From Cyrtodaria siliqua (Eukaryota; Mollusca; Bivalvia; Adapedonta; Hiatellidae), in assembly GCA_037043455.1 (NCBI GenBank), contig JAWPHD010008236.1, positions 1 to 64,000 of the forward strand: DNA of 64,000 nucleotides. Direction: 5' to 3'. Of this stretch, positions 23,571-34,420 are shown in pieces. The notes beneath the pieces were generated by a model that was not told where the DNA came from, did no database searches, and saw nothing but the letters and a program-made list of their open reading frames with translations. The translations under genes were made by a program, and so were the position numbers. The number at the start of each line of letters is the position of its first letter. The stretch's first letter is position 1.

Positions 23571-23609
23571 TGCATATTGAATTTTATCCGGACCTGCGGC
23601 ATTGCTGCA

Positions 23610-24660
23610 AAACAGTTAGCTGATGGTTTCCCATATGGGTTTCCTCTACAGTATGATGGACCTAGAGTTAGTTATGAAGCCAAAAACTTGTCATGAGCTT
23701 GTCCAAAACACCGATATTGTAAGACAGAAGATTTTAAAATAATTCGAAGCTAGTCGAGTAGGAGGTCCGTATGATATGCCACCTTTTTGTAACTTTCGAG
23801 TGTCCCCAATAGATCTGTTACCTAAAAAAGAAATCGGTGAATATAGGCTTATTCATCACTTTTCATACCCTGAAGGTGAATCTGTCAACGATTATATCGA
23901 TCCAAAAATATGTTCAGTGCAATACACCCCATTCGACGAGGCAGTAAAAATGATTCAAGAGCTTAGTCAGGGTGCATTGTTAGCAAAAGCAGATATAAAA
24001 TCAGCATTCAGGCTTATCACAGTCGCACCCCAGGATTTTCCTCGATTGGGTTTTAAATTTGATGAGTATTATTTTGAAAATGTCTCCTGTTTGGTTGTTC
24101 GATTTCATGCTCTTTATTTGAGAAGTTTGCAAACTTTGTGTAATATTTAGTACGTCGGGCTGTAACAGTCGGTGAACTGCTGCATTATTTAAACGATTTC
24201 CTTGGTGGTGGTAAAGCAAATTCTGATAGTTGTTAAGTTATTATGGACATTTTTTCAGCAGTGTGATAATTTGGGAATTCCAATAGCTTCAGAAAAATGT
24301 GAGGGCCCACAAACAGTTATTGTTTTTCTGGGGCTTGAATTAGATTCTGTGTTGATGCAAGTACGGATACCATTAGATAAAATTCAGGCGATACTTGTTA
24401 AAATTAGAGAGATTCTTAAGCATCGTAGCATCAAGCTTAAGACACTTCAGTCTTTAATTGGTTCGTTGAACTTTATGTGCCGAGCAATTGTACCGGGTCG
24501 TCCTTTTTGTAGACGGTTGATCAATGCAACCTGCGGACTTGTAAAGCCACACCATCACCTACGTATTTCAAAGGGTATGAGACAAGATCTTGACATGTGG
24601 TTGCTCTTTTTTGAATCTTTTAATGGAATATCAGTATTTCATGAAAACTTCTGGAGTTCA
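23610..24660 (+). pseudogene. Reverse transcriptase of the DIRS/Ngaro-like element, broken
   Basis: The region before the RT reads LADGFPYGFPLQYDGPRVSY in one frame. The RT core begins VSPIDLLPKKEIGEYRLIHH, then VNDYIDPKICSVQYTPFDEA and LAKADIKSAFRLITVAPQDF, which carries the first catalytic Asp. Near 24085 a frameshift occurs (the expected KCLLFGCSISCSLFEKF lies in another frame), and a stop follows near 24150. The active-site block at about 24180 reads LHYLNDFLGG where the family has YLDDF, so one of the two catalytic Asp is Asn (codon AAC). After another stop the thumb/connection part is open (EKCEGPQTVIVFLGLELDS, LKTLQSLIGSLNFMCRAIVP, GRPFCRRLINAT). Inactive on several counts. Confidence 0.85.
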
Positions 24661-25066
24661 AGCGAAGATCTATCGCTATATACTGATAGTGTTGGTGGCT
24701 ATGGTCTAGGTTTTGGTGCATCCTTCCAAGGCAAGTGGGCATATGATATGTGCATGGCCTGACAAATGGTTTCTGGAGGGCTTGGTGAGCAATATCATAG
24801 TTCTCGAGTTGTTCCCGATTTATGTATCAATTGTCATTTGGAGTGAGGAACTATGGAATAAGAAATTGTTACTATGGTGTGACAATCAGTCTGTGGTGCA
24901 TATAATTAACTCTCAAACATCAGTCTGAACAGGTCATGATTGCCCTCAGAGCTCGTGTACTAGAATGCTTGCAATTAAGTTTAGTACTTAAAGCAGAACA
25001 TGTACCTGGGCGACAGAATATTCTCACCGATTGCTTGTCTCGTTTACAGGTAAACAGGTTTTCGCC
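24661..25066 (+). pseudogene. RNase H domain of the DIRS/Ngaro-like element
   Basis: The four acidic positions of RNase H can be followed across frames: Asp in LYTDSVGGYGLGFG (24676 onward), Glu in VLELFPIYVSIV, Asp in LLWCDNQSVVHIINSQTS, and Asp in HVPGRQNILTDCLSRL near 25000-25050. The frame changes near 24750 and a stop at about 24925 breaks it. The domain follows the RT directly, as expected for the DIRS group, and degrades the RNA strand during cDNA synthesis in working copies. Confidence 0.8.
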
Positions 25067-25144
25067 AGTTAGCCCCAGGTTCAGATTCAGAGCTAACAAG
25101 GGTACCACCCCAGCTTTTCAACATTTTAACACAGCATCAGTCGG

Positions 25145-25895
25145 TTGCTGAGTGCCAGTATTTCAGAAAATACAAAAAATGCATATAGGAATGGACTGCC
25201 AGTTTTCGCTAAATTTAGACAAGACTATTCACTGCCTGAACGATGGGCTGTGTTAGCAGCAGAGCTGCTGACTTTTATTTTTTATTTGTTTGAAAAGGGA
25301 TATGCACCCACATCAGCATGTTCATACTTGTCTGCTATCATATTCCAACATAAGTTACATAACATTGTTGACAGTACAAATGATTTTACTGTGAATAAAG
25401 CCATTGAAGGTTTCCGTCGACTCAGGTCAACATTCGACTCCCGTATTCCCATTATGTACGAGACTTTTGGTTAACATCTCATATAAAATCTGCACTTCAA
25501 GGTTTGAAGTTAGCCTGTTCAAGGCTGAGCATACTCTTTAGCATTTTTTTTGCCTTTTCAGAGTAAGTGAGATTGTTGTTGCTTCCCCTTGCATGGCTGA
25601 GCGAGCCTTGCAGCGCTATGACATTTCAGTGGGTACTTGTAATGGCAAACAAGAACTCTGAGTGCGTTTGCGCAAATCAAAGACAATCCGGAGCATCAGT
25701 TAGTGTGTCTAGGCCAGGTAGCAGGTCCGGTGTGCCCTGTAAGTTTGGTTCTAGGTTATTTAACCAAGAGGCCTTCTTCTCCTTATTTTTTTTGTCATTT
25801 GAATGGCAACCCTTTAACAAGATACCAATTTGGCACAGTGTTAACAAAATGCATTCACCAACTACAACTATCATGTAAAGGCTATCAAAGATAAC
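25145..25895 (+). pseudogene. Tyrosine recombinase of the DIRS/Ngaro-like element, truncated
   Basis: The N-terminal core-binding domain is open at 25145-25474 (SISENTKNAYRNGLPVFAKF, GYAPTSACSYLSAI, DFTVNKAIEGFRRLR). After a stop the catalytic domain continues in other frames: FFCLFRVSEIVVASP near 25545-25580 contains the first catalytic Arg, and LRKSKT follows near 25665. The last readable part (25703-25894) is SPYFFCHLNGNPLTRYQFG then KCIHQLQLSCKGYQ. The HxxR and Tyr motifs should come next but are absent: the sequence enters the 279-bp duplicated block. The enzyme is therefore both frameshifted and C-terminally truncated. Confidence 0.75.
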
Positions 25896-26410
25896 TATTA
25901 AAATGATGGGTTGGTTAAAATCAGATGCTTTTTGAAAATATATACGATTGTAATATATTAATGCAGCCCCCAGGCGTAAGAGGATCTGTGGAGTTTATTT
26001 AGTTCTTGCAGGCCCCCATGAGGCTCTGTGGATTATGGTTATTGCAGGCTCCATGTGTCATCACCTGGGGCTCTGTGGAGGTGCATTTGTGCAGTCTTCA
26101 AGTTGTCTCTGGAGATCTGTGTGGAGCTTGAATTCACCAACTACAACTATCATGTAAAGGCTATCAAAGATAACTATTAAAATGATGGGTTGGTTAAAAT
26201 CAGATGCTTTTTGAAAATATATACGATTGTAATATATTAATGCAGCCCCCAGGCGTAAGAGGATCTGTGGAGTTTATTTAGTTCTTGCAGGCCCCCATGA
26301 GGCTCTGTGGATTATGGTTATTGCAGGCTCCATGTGTCATCACCTGGGGCTCTGTGGAGGTGCATTTGTGCAGTCTTCAAGTTGTCTCTGGAGATCTGTG
26401 TGGAGCTTGA
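25853..26410 (+). repeat. 279-bp tandem duplication, two nearly identical copies
   Basis: Copy 1 at 25853-26131 and copy 2 at 26132-26410 each start ATTCACCAACTACAACTATC and end GATCTGTGTGGAGCTTGA. By eye I find no difference between them. Copy 1 begins inside the recombinase frame. The rest of the unit contains GCAGGC and GGCTCTGTGGA words and no domain I recognise. Such high identity in a decayed element points to a recent duplication or an assembly error. Confidence 0.9.
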
Positions 26411-26540
26411 ATTTTTGTATTTGCAGGCTGTGTATAATTCGTTCACGTGACCTGTGGAGGAGCTGTGAGTCATGCAGGTCACCCTGCGTTATGCCCCCCC
26501 CACCCCCCAACACACACACAATCTCCTTTTGACACTGTTG

Positions 26541-27005
26541 GCCATGCAGATCTATGGTTGCTAGAGGATTCGTACATCTTTTGGGCAAAGAGGCGTGTTA
26601 TCGCAAGAGATATGGTTGACAACTTGGAATGTCAGGGCCTTGAATGAATCAGTTGGATGCCCAAACGCGGTATGAGATGGCATGAACCAGTGCCGTGTAT
26701 TCAATATGAAATCATCCATAATTCATCTCCTAGAGCCATTCTTATTTATTTGGGGGCAAATGATCTTTGAGAGGTGGGCAGCACCACATTGGAACATCAG
26801 AATGATGGATGATATAAGAACCATAATTCAATTGTTACCCACCACAAAGATTTTATTGCCAGGGATGATACCACGGCTATCATGGCCTGCAGCCCAATCA
26901 ATACGGGCAATCATCAAACTAAAACAACGTCATGCTGACAGGCACTTATGCAACATTATGAAATATGGGAGGGGTATATTTGTGGGACATACATACCTCT
27001 GTTGA
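26541..27005 (+). pseudogene. SGNH-hydrolase-like domain of the DIRS/Ngaro-like element
   Basis: Ngaro-type retroelements often encode an SGNH (GDSL-type) hydrolase of unknown role after the recombinase. The start here reads DLWLLEDSYIFWAKRRV; the family has GDS with the catalytic Ser, and the Gly is now Glu. A frame change follows, and RGMRWHEP and RAILIYLGANDL appear; the latter corresponds to the GxND block. The downstream frame reads MIPRLSWPAAQSIRAIIKLK, then ends at a stop at 27003 before the final catalytic Asp/His motif. Decayed; the assignment rests on the order and spacing of motifs. Confidence 0.6.
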
Positions 27006-27020
27006 CCCCAAGTATTATTA

Positions 27021-27328
27021 TACAGGGATTTTCCTGTAACCTTAGTGACCTTTAACCGCCACACATAAAATTGATAAATAAGTCAATAATTTGTCCCAAT
27101 TATTCTAGTCAAAATAAAGTTAATGTCAATTAATATGTGCTTGTAATTCATTTTGGCCATCTTGAAATAATAGGGTTTATGATTTCTCAGTACACTCTCT
27201 ATAAAAAAAAAGTACTGCCTGAGCTTCATATTCATACAGGCCCATGTATTAATTCTTTTTGCAGTCCTTTATCAGAGTGAGTCTCTCATGTCTTTCTCTG
27301 TGTCTTTTAATAGGAAGTTAATGACACT
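27021..27328. other. Intron, nothing recognised
   Basis: AT-rich sequence with no repeat family, RNA gene or exon that I can support. Confidence 0.4.
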
Positions 27329-27578
27329 TGTAGCATGGTCACAGACAATTCTCTTTGTTCAGACACAGGTGTAAATTGTTAATTGAAAATAAGAATCGTC
27401 AGAATAACTGTGAGAATAACAATGAGAATAACAGTTAGAATAACTGAAATAGAGCTGAAACGGACATGCTACAAAACAAATAGAGTATGGTTTCATCTCG
27501 TTGGTTAATTTTAACACCTTGATGGGCTACGCCCATCTCAATGTTTAAATGAACCAACTCAATGAAACCATACTCTAT
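27329..27578 (+). repeat. Left arm of an inverted repeat pair around exon 3
   Basis: TGTAGCATGGTCAC at 27329 and the block from about 27456 (GGACATGCTACAAAACAAAT, AGAGTATGGTTTCATCTCG) are found inverted at 30041-30236. The last 95 bp (27482-27576) is itself a palindrome centred on GATGGGCTACGCCCATC. It could be one half of a long foldback element or one of two oppositely oriented copies of a palindromic MITE. Confidence 0.75.
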
Positions 27579-28180
27579 CTATTACTTACAGCAAATGACA
27601 TTAGCTTTACAAATGTCAGCTTGTAAATCGGCATGGGTATCTGTTTACACGCTTCCCCCTCCTCACTACGAAACATATTGACAATTTTACAATATTGGCA
27701 ACGGCCATCATTTAAAAAGGGTTTATTATGATTTTTTTTATAATATATCAAAATCAGAAATGTGAGAAATGGTGCCAAAACTAATATACAAATAATCAAA
27801 AGCGATAGGGAATAGATAATTGGCAAACAAATGATAGTATAACTCGCAAAAACAATTATAAATGCCAGCAAACCTGATTGATACACTCATCAATCATAGT
27901 GTTTACAATGGTTATGCATGAAGTTTTTCCCCTATGACCTTTGACCGATGGCGCTGTATTGGATTTGTTACGCAAGTGTTGATTGGTCTATTGTCAGGAC
28001 TGAAATAAATTCATGCTACATGTATAATGTGATTTCTGCCTGGAATTTTTTTTTTCATATAAAAAACTTTTTACACTCAGGTCATCCCCATGAGACCCCT
28101 TGGCTTCTTGTTATCAACTTAATACAGAAAATATGGATTTGTACAATTCTAAAATAAAGTACCAATCTTGATGTACAGTA

Positions 28181-28648
28181 CAGCTCACGCGCAACCCACA
28201 CTTTACTCTTTCACGCCCGAGGGAGGAATTTACAAATTGCATAAATACTCGGAGTTTTGATGATAAAACTACTCGGAGTGGGAATCCACTATGCAAAAAG
28301 CTCTTGGCGTACTTACGCCATGGTTCTTCACGTAGACAAACTTGGGAGTTTGCGAAGTCGAAACTGCACAGGTAAAGGGTGCAACTTTTTCTAATTGCAG
28401 TCCTTTTAATGCATAATTATTCTGACAGTAACTTCAAAACAAATCGAAGCTGAAGACAATTTTACTTTAAATATGTTTTGGAAAAGCGGATGTGGAAAAA
28501 TTTGAATGCCCTGATTATGTTTTCAGGGTCACGATAGTTATATGGCGGTTCCTATTACCGGCTTCGCAGCGACTGAACATAAAATTCAGTTAGTAATAAT
28601 ATACTGGAAAATATAATTAAAGTGAAGTGTGGGTTTCGCGTGAGCTGT
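28181..28648. mobile_element. MITE with inverted repeats of about 27 bp, TA-flanked
   Basis: The left end CAGCTCACGCGCAACCCACA and the right end, the complement of CAGCTCACGCGAAACCCACA, are flanked by TA on both sides (28179-28180 and 28649-28650). Non-coding, 468 bp. The right end lies 82 bp before the acceptor of exon 3. A TA duplication suggests a Tc1/mariner-type source. Confidence 0.75.
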
Positions 28649-28730
28649 ACTCTACACCCTTTAAAATATATTCAGGTGAATTAAAAAATAATTTCACATT
28701 TGACTTGTACATGTATTTGCATATTTTCAG

Positions 28731-28895
28731 AGTGAACTTCACTGTGAAGTTTGTTGTGCCAAGTGGTATACTGAATAATATAATAAATGTCAGTTTGTTT
28801 GCTGATGGTGAATTTGTTGCCACTGGGAAGCTTAATTACAGTCTTCTTCCAAATCCAGTCATTGATCAAATATCACCGAAAAAGGCAATCGAGAG
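28731..28895 (+). CDS. Plexin-like gene, exon 3: end of one IPT domain and linker to the next
   Basis: A 165-nt exon with a tattttcAG acceptor and GTaaga donor, phase 2 in and phase 2 out, so skipping it would keep the frame. The peptide begins VNFTVKFVVPSGILNN, continues NVSLFADGEFVATGKLNYSL and ends NPVIDQISPKKAIE. The first part matches exon 1 in position (both follow a split Arg codon) and gives the C-terminal strands of the domain started in exon 2; NPVIDQISP is the usual link into the next IPT domain. The Cys seen in exon 1 (IVC) is replaced here (VNF). There is a potential N-glycosylation site (NVS). The exon sits inside an inverted repeat pair. Confidence 0.85.
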
Positions 28896-29000
28896 GTAAG
28901 AGTCTTTGATAGCAGTAAGTTCCTGTTATAAAAATATTATAACCGAGTAATAGAATATTGTTTTGATATATGTTTAGACAAGGTTTAAAATGCATCTATA

Positions 29001-30016
29001 CTCCTCAAAATAATTTAAGGATCTTAAAAAAGAACAATAATAATTGCTTAATCTTTAATATTCTGCATATTTCATATCCATATCAGGGCACGAAAATTCC
29101 ACTCGTCCGCTCGTATTGAGTGAAATTCGAATCCGGACGAGTGAAACCCATGAATCGGTCGTCCAAGAGGACGAGTAACGTTTCAGTAGAAAACAACAAC
29201 AAAGAAAATAGTTCTTACATAGTTTTTTAAGCGATTAAATGCAGTAAATAGTCGCAAATCTGTTTATTCAGCGATAGGCAATTTGTCAACCGGATATTGG
29301 GAAATTGGGCATTTCCGTTTTGGGACATTCTAAAATGCGGCTCCCGTTCTAATTTCACGGAGCGCGAACATTACGGTATTTGATGTTATACAAATAACAC
29401 TTTCACGGGGGAAATCTTTAAGGGCAATAGTCAGCTTTTAGGTGACTGGGGCCAGGGCCTTCAGGAAGGGGAATTGCAAAAAGTATGCTGTTTACCTGTA
29501 TTGGAGTTTAACATTTTCTAATAAAAAAATGTATTTGTTTTTTTTAAGAGGTGAATTTTTCACAGGAAAAGGGGGAAAATATATACCATGCCAGAGTAAC
29601 TTTAATGGCCATGATCAGACTGTAGTGAACTATAGAATATGAATATAGTCGTCTATAAAACTGGTCAAAGTTTCATAATTTTCATTGATTTATATAAAGA
29701 AAAAAACAATACATTATGATGTTTCCCTTTGTTTTATTTATATATAATAGTGTTAAATGATGGTATCTGACTACTTTGACTTAGTGAACTTTTACAATCA
29801 GAGCAGGACGAGTAACATGTCAGTGCCACTCGTCCTACAGGACGAGTATACAGTAAAATATATTTCAACCGCATATCAAGTTAATACTTTTGGGTCAAGT
29901 AACAATTGTTAAATAATAAATTTAAACTATAAAACTGCAAAAAGACAGTAAAATGTTCAATCATGGCACAATTAAAAAATGACACAAAATGTGGTCCTTA
30001 AATTATTTTGAGGAGG
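29001..30016. mobile_element. DNA transposon of about 1 kb with 21-bp terminal inverted repeats
   Basis: The left end CTCCTCAAAATAATTTAAGGA is repeated inverted at 29996-30016 with a single mismatch. ATA or TA flanks both ends, a Tc1/mariner-like target. Inside are repeated GGACGAG/CTCGTCC words (29100-29180 and 29810-29850), including the hairpin CACTCGTCC-TACA-GGACGAGT. No transposase was seen. Part of the interior (CATTCTAAAATGCGG near 29330) recurs inverted at 54680-54700. Confidence 0.7.
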
Positions 30017-30040
30017 ATATTTTACAAAATATATTGATCA

Positions 30041-30236
30041 ATATGGTCTCGTCGAGTTGGTGGATTTAAACGTCGATTTAAACATCAAGATGGGCGTAGC
30101 CCATCGAAATGCTTAAATTAACCAACGAGATGAGACCATACTCTATTTGTTTTGTAGCATGTCCATTTCATGTAGTTGCCATACTCTAACTTCCAATAAC
30201 TGAAAATACTAAGGGAATTTCAGTGACCATGCTACA
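30041..30236 (-). repeat. Right arm of the inverted repeat pair around exon 3
   Basis: Complement of the left arm: AACCAACGAGATGAGACCAT, then ACTCTATTTGTTTTGTAGCATG, and GTGACCATGCTACA at 30223-30236. It also contains the GATGGGCGTAGCCCATC centre. The longest continuous match is about 60 bp with few mismatches. The two arms are about 2.5 kb apart. Confidence 0.75.
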
Positions 30237-30339
30237 ACAACAGGTGTAAATAATGACTAACTAATTTAAAAGAGTGTATTTGTTATTTACTAGTACAGTT
30301 AATGCGGTTATTTGCATAGCCAATATGTCAAGAAAATAT

Positions 30340-31006
30340 ATTCAATTAACCCAACTTAGCACACATATTCATCTTACCCGAAGGAGTGTTGTTACCCATG
30401 ACCAATAACTCTTTCCATTTTGGTAGAATTATGCTCCATTTCAGAAACTTTAACCTGCAACCTAACCAACGTCATAACTGACCATAACTTGAAAAGTATT
30501 TGACCTATGTTCCTGAAACTTCATACAAATCTTCATCTTACCCAAAGAAATGTCATTACACAACTTCGATCTTCATTTTGGCAGAGTTATTTCCCTTTTC
30601 CTAAAGCTAACCTGTGACCTAAACTGTCATAACTTGGCAAATATTGACCTATGGTCATAAAATTTTATACTATTCTTCTTTATTAATTATTCAATGGCAT
30701 TAACATATCCAGTAACTCTGACTTTCATTTTGGCAGAGTTATGGTCATTTTCATGAAGCTTTAACCTGCAACCTAACCTAGCTCATGGCAAAACCTAACC
30801 AATGGTTATGCAATTTTATACAATTCCTCATCAATTTTCCAATACAGATGTATGCTCCTTTTCATAAACTTTAACAACTAAAAGAAAAACTGCTCCATAA
30901 GTCACGGGGATTGCACCCCCCTGTCTTCAAACTTTATAGTTAGATTGTACTTGATGAACTAAGCACACAGCAGGTGACACAAGTGTTCCTTGGAACACCC
31001 TTCTAG
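30340..31006 (+). mobile_element. Family K Helitron-like element (copy K1) with CTAG tail
   Basis: Monomers with spacing about 146 bp contain CATAACTTGAAAAGTATTTG, ACCTATGTTCCTGAAACTTC, TTTCATTTTGGCAGAGTTATG and ACTTTAACCTGCAACCTAACC. The tail is a 16-bp hairpin GTGTTCCTTGGAACAC (30983-30998) then CCTTCTAG followed by T. This fits the Helitron 3' end. The head is missing or too decayed to place. Confidence 0.6.
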
Positions 31007-32016
31007 TTGCATTTGCCATTTATCAGTTATTAAAGGTTACCTAATATATATCATCTTATAAGTCCCCTACCAGTAAAACAGTTTGAGATTCAGTCCATAT
31101 TTGTTGTGAATATGTCAATTACCATAATAAAGGTCGCTTTTGATTATGGTCAAATTCTACACAATTCTACAAAACGTTGGCAGAGTTATGTGCCTTTTAT
31201 ACTTTCAGCTGGTTTCCGCTCATATTAAAGAAAAACATGCATATGGGTAGTATCAAAATACAGGTCAAATTAGATTTTGTCTGATTCTGGAAATTTTGGC
31301 ATAGTGGTGGGCCTTTTATTCCTTTCATTCATTCGTTGGTTCGAGTTTCCAGTTAAAACAGTTATACCGAGTGTGAGAATTTCCATATCTGAACCGGATA
31401 CCCATGATTGATTTTTTCTTGCATACTATTTTCTGTGAGTTGACTTTGCCAACTACTAACGTGTTGCATGTTTATTTACACAATACTGTCACTGTTAATA
31501 TCAGCGCGTGACTTTTATCTTTCCTTATGTATCAGATCAGGCTTTCCATCACCCATGTTAAATGCAGATAACCTTATCCGGTATGCAAGAAAAACGATTT
31601 TTTATCATTTTGAAGGAAACCTTTTAAATTATTCATCCATTTTTGTGTTAAGATGATTGACATGTAAATACTGGTCGAGTTCCAATGGGGTTTTGAAAAT
31701 AAAAATAGCAGGATTAATGTTATGGCCCTTTATACTTTTAAAGCATAGTTATCACAAAATACTAAAAAAAGAGTTAGGTTTCAGTAATTTTGCTCCTGCA
31801 AATGTCAAATTTATTGCTGTAAAAGTGCTTGCTGATAGGGGACTTATATTGCTCTGCTATAGTCCTCATTTGTGTTTATTGTAGCTCAGTTTCCAACAAA
31901 CACTAGTATTCCTACAGTTTTCAACTATCGTATTAGTATATTATATCTAGTTAGTTTCACACATGTTAGGAAACCAGTCAATGATACTGTACCTTCTGAA
32001 AGTCAATGAACCATCT
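31007..32016. other. Intron with decayed repeat remnants
   Basis: Around 31056-31330 there are remnants resembling family L (AAGTCCCCTACCAGTA) and monomers with TTGGCAGAGTTATG. Around 31690-31870 come similar fragments. No gene was found; open frames of about 60-75 codons have no recognisable domain. Confidence 0.4.
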
Positions 32017-33315
32017 ATCACCCCCGGTATCCGTATAATATGAACGCGGGTCGAATTAGGCCATACGCGGGTATGGGAAAGACGCGCCACGTTACATGTA
32101 CGCTCAATAATTGTCACATTTAAATATTATATTCGTTATATAATTAGTTTTTGCTTTGTTAGATTCCCTGAATATTTTTCTTCACATCCATATCTTATGT
32201 TTTCATTTCAATGGTGTTTTAGGCAAATTTTATCCGTTTTGAACTGGGAGGATTGGAAAAATCCGTTTCAACAATTGACATTTCGTCGATTTTTCAATTA
32301 TACAGTAATTTTGACACGATAATAAGGACATGCACATGTGAAACATTCATTCTGTTAGTCATTTTGTCTTTATTTGGTCCCTTAATACTGACTAAGGGTT
32401 TTAATCTGGCGTTTTGTGAGAGAGGGGTCCCAGAAAGTGGATAAGTTTTACGACGGCCATAGGTAAGTACCAACGTTATGTAGTAAAATTGAATGATAAG
32501 TACCAACGCATTTCAGAAATATTATCTCTTTTATTTTGTAACTTTATCAGAACAGGAAATTTAAGCTAAATTTTGCAACAAAACCATGTCTAACTAGGTT
32601 TTTTATACAGTGTATTATATACTTTCAGTACAAGTGATATACAGAAATTCTTTTGCTACTTCTGCACTGAAAGATTTGATATTTTATCGGAAATAACCCC
32701 CAATATATAAAGTACTAGTATATAATATATTTTTCTGGCGTATATCATTTTCTTGAGTATATGAACAGCCTCTTTAATTTGTAATCTTAATAATATCCTT
32801 TCATTATATTATATTCTAACACGACCTGTGCATCCTTTCATATACGCAAAGAAAAGAGACAACTGTATGTTATTCTACGATAAAATACAGCTGTTCCATT
32901 AATTCCTCACGTATATTTCGTCCGTTGGAAGTGCTGCGTTACATGACGTCAATTGGCAAGTATACATCACGAAGACAACCTCAACAGTAATTTTAATGAA
33001 ATGTTAATTACAACAAACTTGTAATGCTCCCAAATCTTGCACCCCGCCGATATAAACCCATCATATGCATCAGTACATATAACATTAATAAGCATCTTGA
33101 ACAATCTGAGAACGTTTGACGACATACAGCGCAAGATATATGACGTAAGCAATGACTTAGTTGTTTGTAACGTGACTACTAGTGTATTTACCGCGCAGAA
33201 CTTTGCATACGGAGGCGCCCAATGGAACAGCCTGTAAACATAACTTGACCTCCGAGATAATTTATAGTGCCCCCACAATAGCGTAAACAATGGGGTTATT
33301 GTGTGTTAGAATCAA

Positions 33316-33479
33316 AATAATAAATACGTACCTGAATTTTATCGGTAAATAAAACACAGTCGTTCGGATGCAAGTAATTAAATCACTCGTGCTAACGCAC
33401 TCGTGATTTAATTACTTAGCGTTTGATCTCCTAACTGTATTTTTTACACCGATAAAACACAGGTACTTATTTATTATTT
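33316..33479. mobile_element. Palindromic MITE inside the foldback element
   Basis: AATAATAAATACGTACCTG at the left and CAGGTACTTATTTATTATT at the right are inverted, as are TTTATCGGT/ACCGATAAA, ACACAGT/ACTGTAT and the centre GTAATTAAATCACTCGTG/CACTCGTGATTTAATTAC. The whole 164 bp can form one hairpin. Confidence 0.75.
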
Positions 33480-34151
33480 CTTAAACAATGCATGTGTTTG
33501 TAGTACAGTACGGACCTACGGTGCCATTGCGTTGAATGCGCTGGTTTCTATAGGACTACACACACGAGTTTGCGCTCGAAGCACAGCAGCAGGCACATGT
33601 ACCATTCTCAGGGATTTGCAGTAATTCTGTTTGATAAAAATATCCATTATGAGCAGTGAACATATTAAGATATAGAGATTACTTAACTGCTGTGATCGAT
33701 TATAGGGAAATCCTTCATGAGATGGTAGACATGTGTTGTTTTTTTCACGAACGAGTGTATGGGAGTGAGAAATGTTTAATGAGTAATGGTTTTTTTCACT
33801 GAGAAATCCCAATCTTTCACCGATAAAAATGTAAAAAATATATATTAACTTACTTATCTCAATTATTAATCTTTTAAAATGTTTACAAAAAAACGCAGAT
33901 GGAGAAAAATAACAAAGTGGGATAATCAGGTAATTTATGAGAACAAGTATATATGGTACCTACTTAGTTCCTAACAATATTCATGCACCTTATTTATTTC
34001 AATAACAAACATGTACTTGGCGCGAGCACAACTGCCTATTGAATAATCTTTAGCTCGGATAGTCTCGGAGCCAATTAAGATAACATTGTTTTGATGCGCT
34101 TACAATTGATTGAATTAAATGGTGTGTAACAGCTCATCAACAAAATATACG

Positions 34152-34420
34152 TTATTTAGGGCCATGCCAGAGAGAATTGAACTGAATGTTGTTTAACGGC
34201 ACATCGACATAGTATAGGTTATTTAGAGCCGCACCAGAGAGAGGGGAAGGATAAATAGGAATCCGGGAACCCTGCCCTACTCTTATTATCGAATAGATTC
34301 CTATTTGTACGAGGCTATGGGAAAGTGTCTTGCCAAAAAACACACCGACGCAACTCAGTGACATCTCGGAGGATTGAACCCGAGGCTTCCGGTTACAAAT
34401 CCGCCGCGCTACCGACTGCC
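34152..34420 (-). mobile_element. tRNA-derived SINE, minus strand
   Basis: On the minus strand AGTCGGTAGCGCGGCGGAT, TTTGTAACC and CCTCGGGTTCAATCC look like a tRNA D-arm, an anticodon loop (TGT) and a B box. Downstream body words include GATGTCACTGAGTTGC and GTAGGGCAGGGTTCCC. The anticodon stem is imperfect. This is a SINE of tRNA origin, possibly tRNA-Thr, rather than a functional gene. Confidence 0.6.

Larger units (their letters stand above)
23571..27020 (+). mobile_element. DIRS/Ngaro-type tyrosine-recombinase retroelement, decayed
   Basis: In order on the plus strand: the region upstream of the RT, reverse transcriptase, RNase H, tyrosine recombinase and an SGNH-hydrolase-like domain. 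This gene order is known for Ngaro-type members of the DIRS group, which integrate with a tyrosine recombinase instead of a DDE integrase. Frameshifts and stops are spread throughout. A 279-bp perfect-looking tandem duplication (25853-26410) separates recombinase from hydrolase. I could not find the split direct repeats or terminal repeats typical of the group, so the boundaries are approximate. Confidence 0.8.

Noticed and set aside
27575..27886. 103-codon minus-strand frame with hydrophobic segments
   Set aside because: Hydrophobic runs are expected from AT-rich DNA, the frame ends inside the palindromic repeat arm, and no family is recognised.
32253..32506. Open frames in the left arm of the foldback element
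   Set aside because: The corresponding right arm does not keep the same frames open, so there is no sign of coding constraint.
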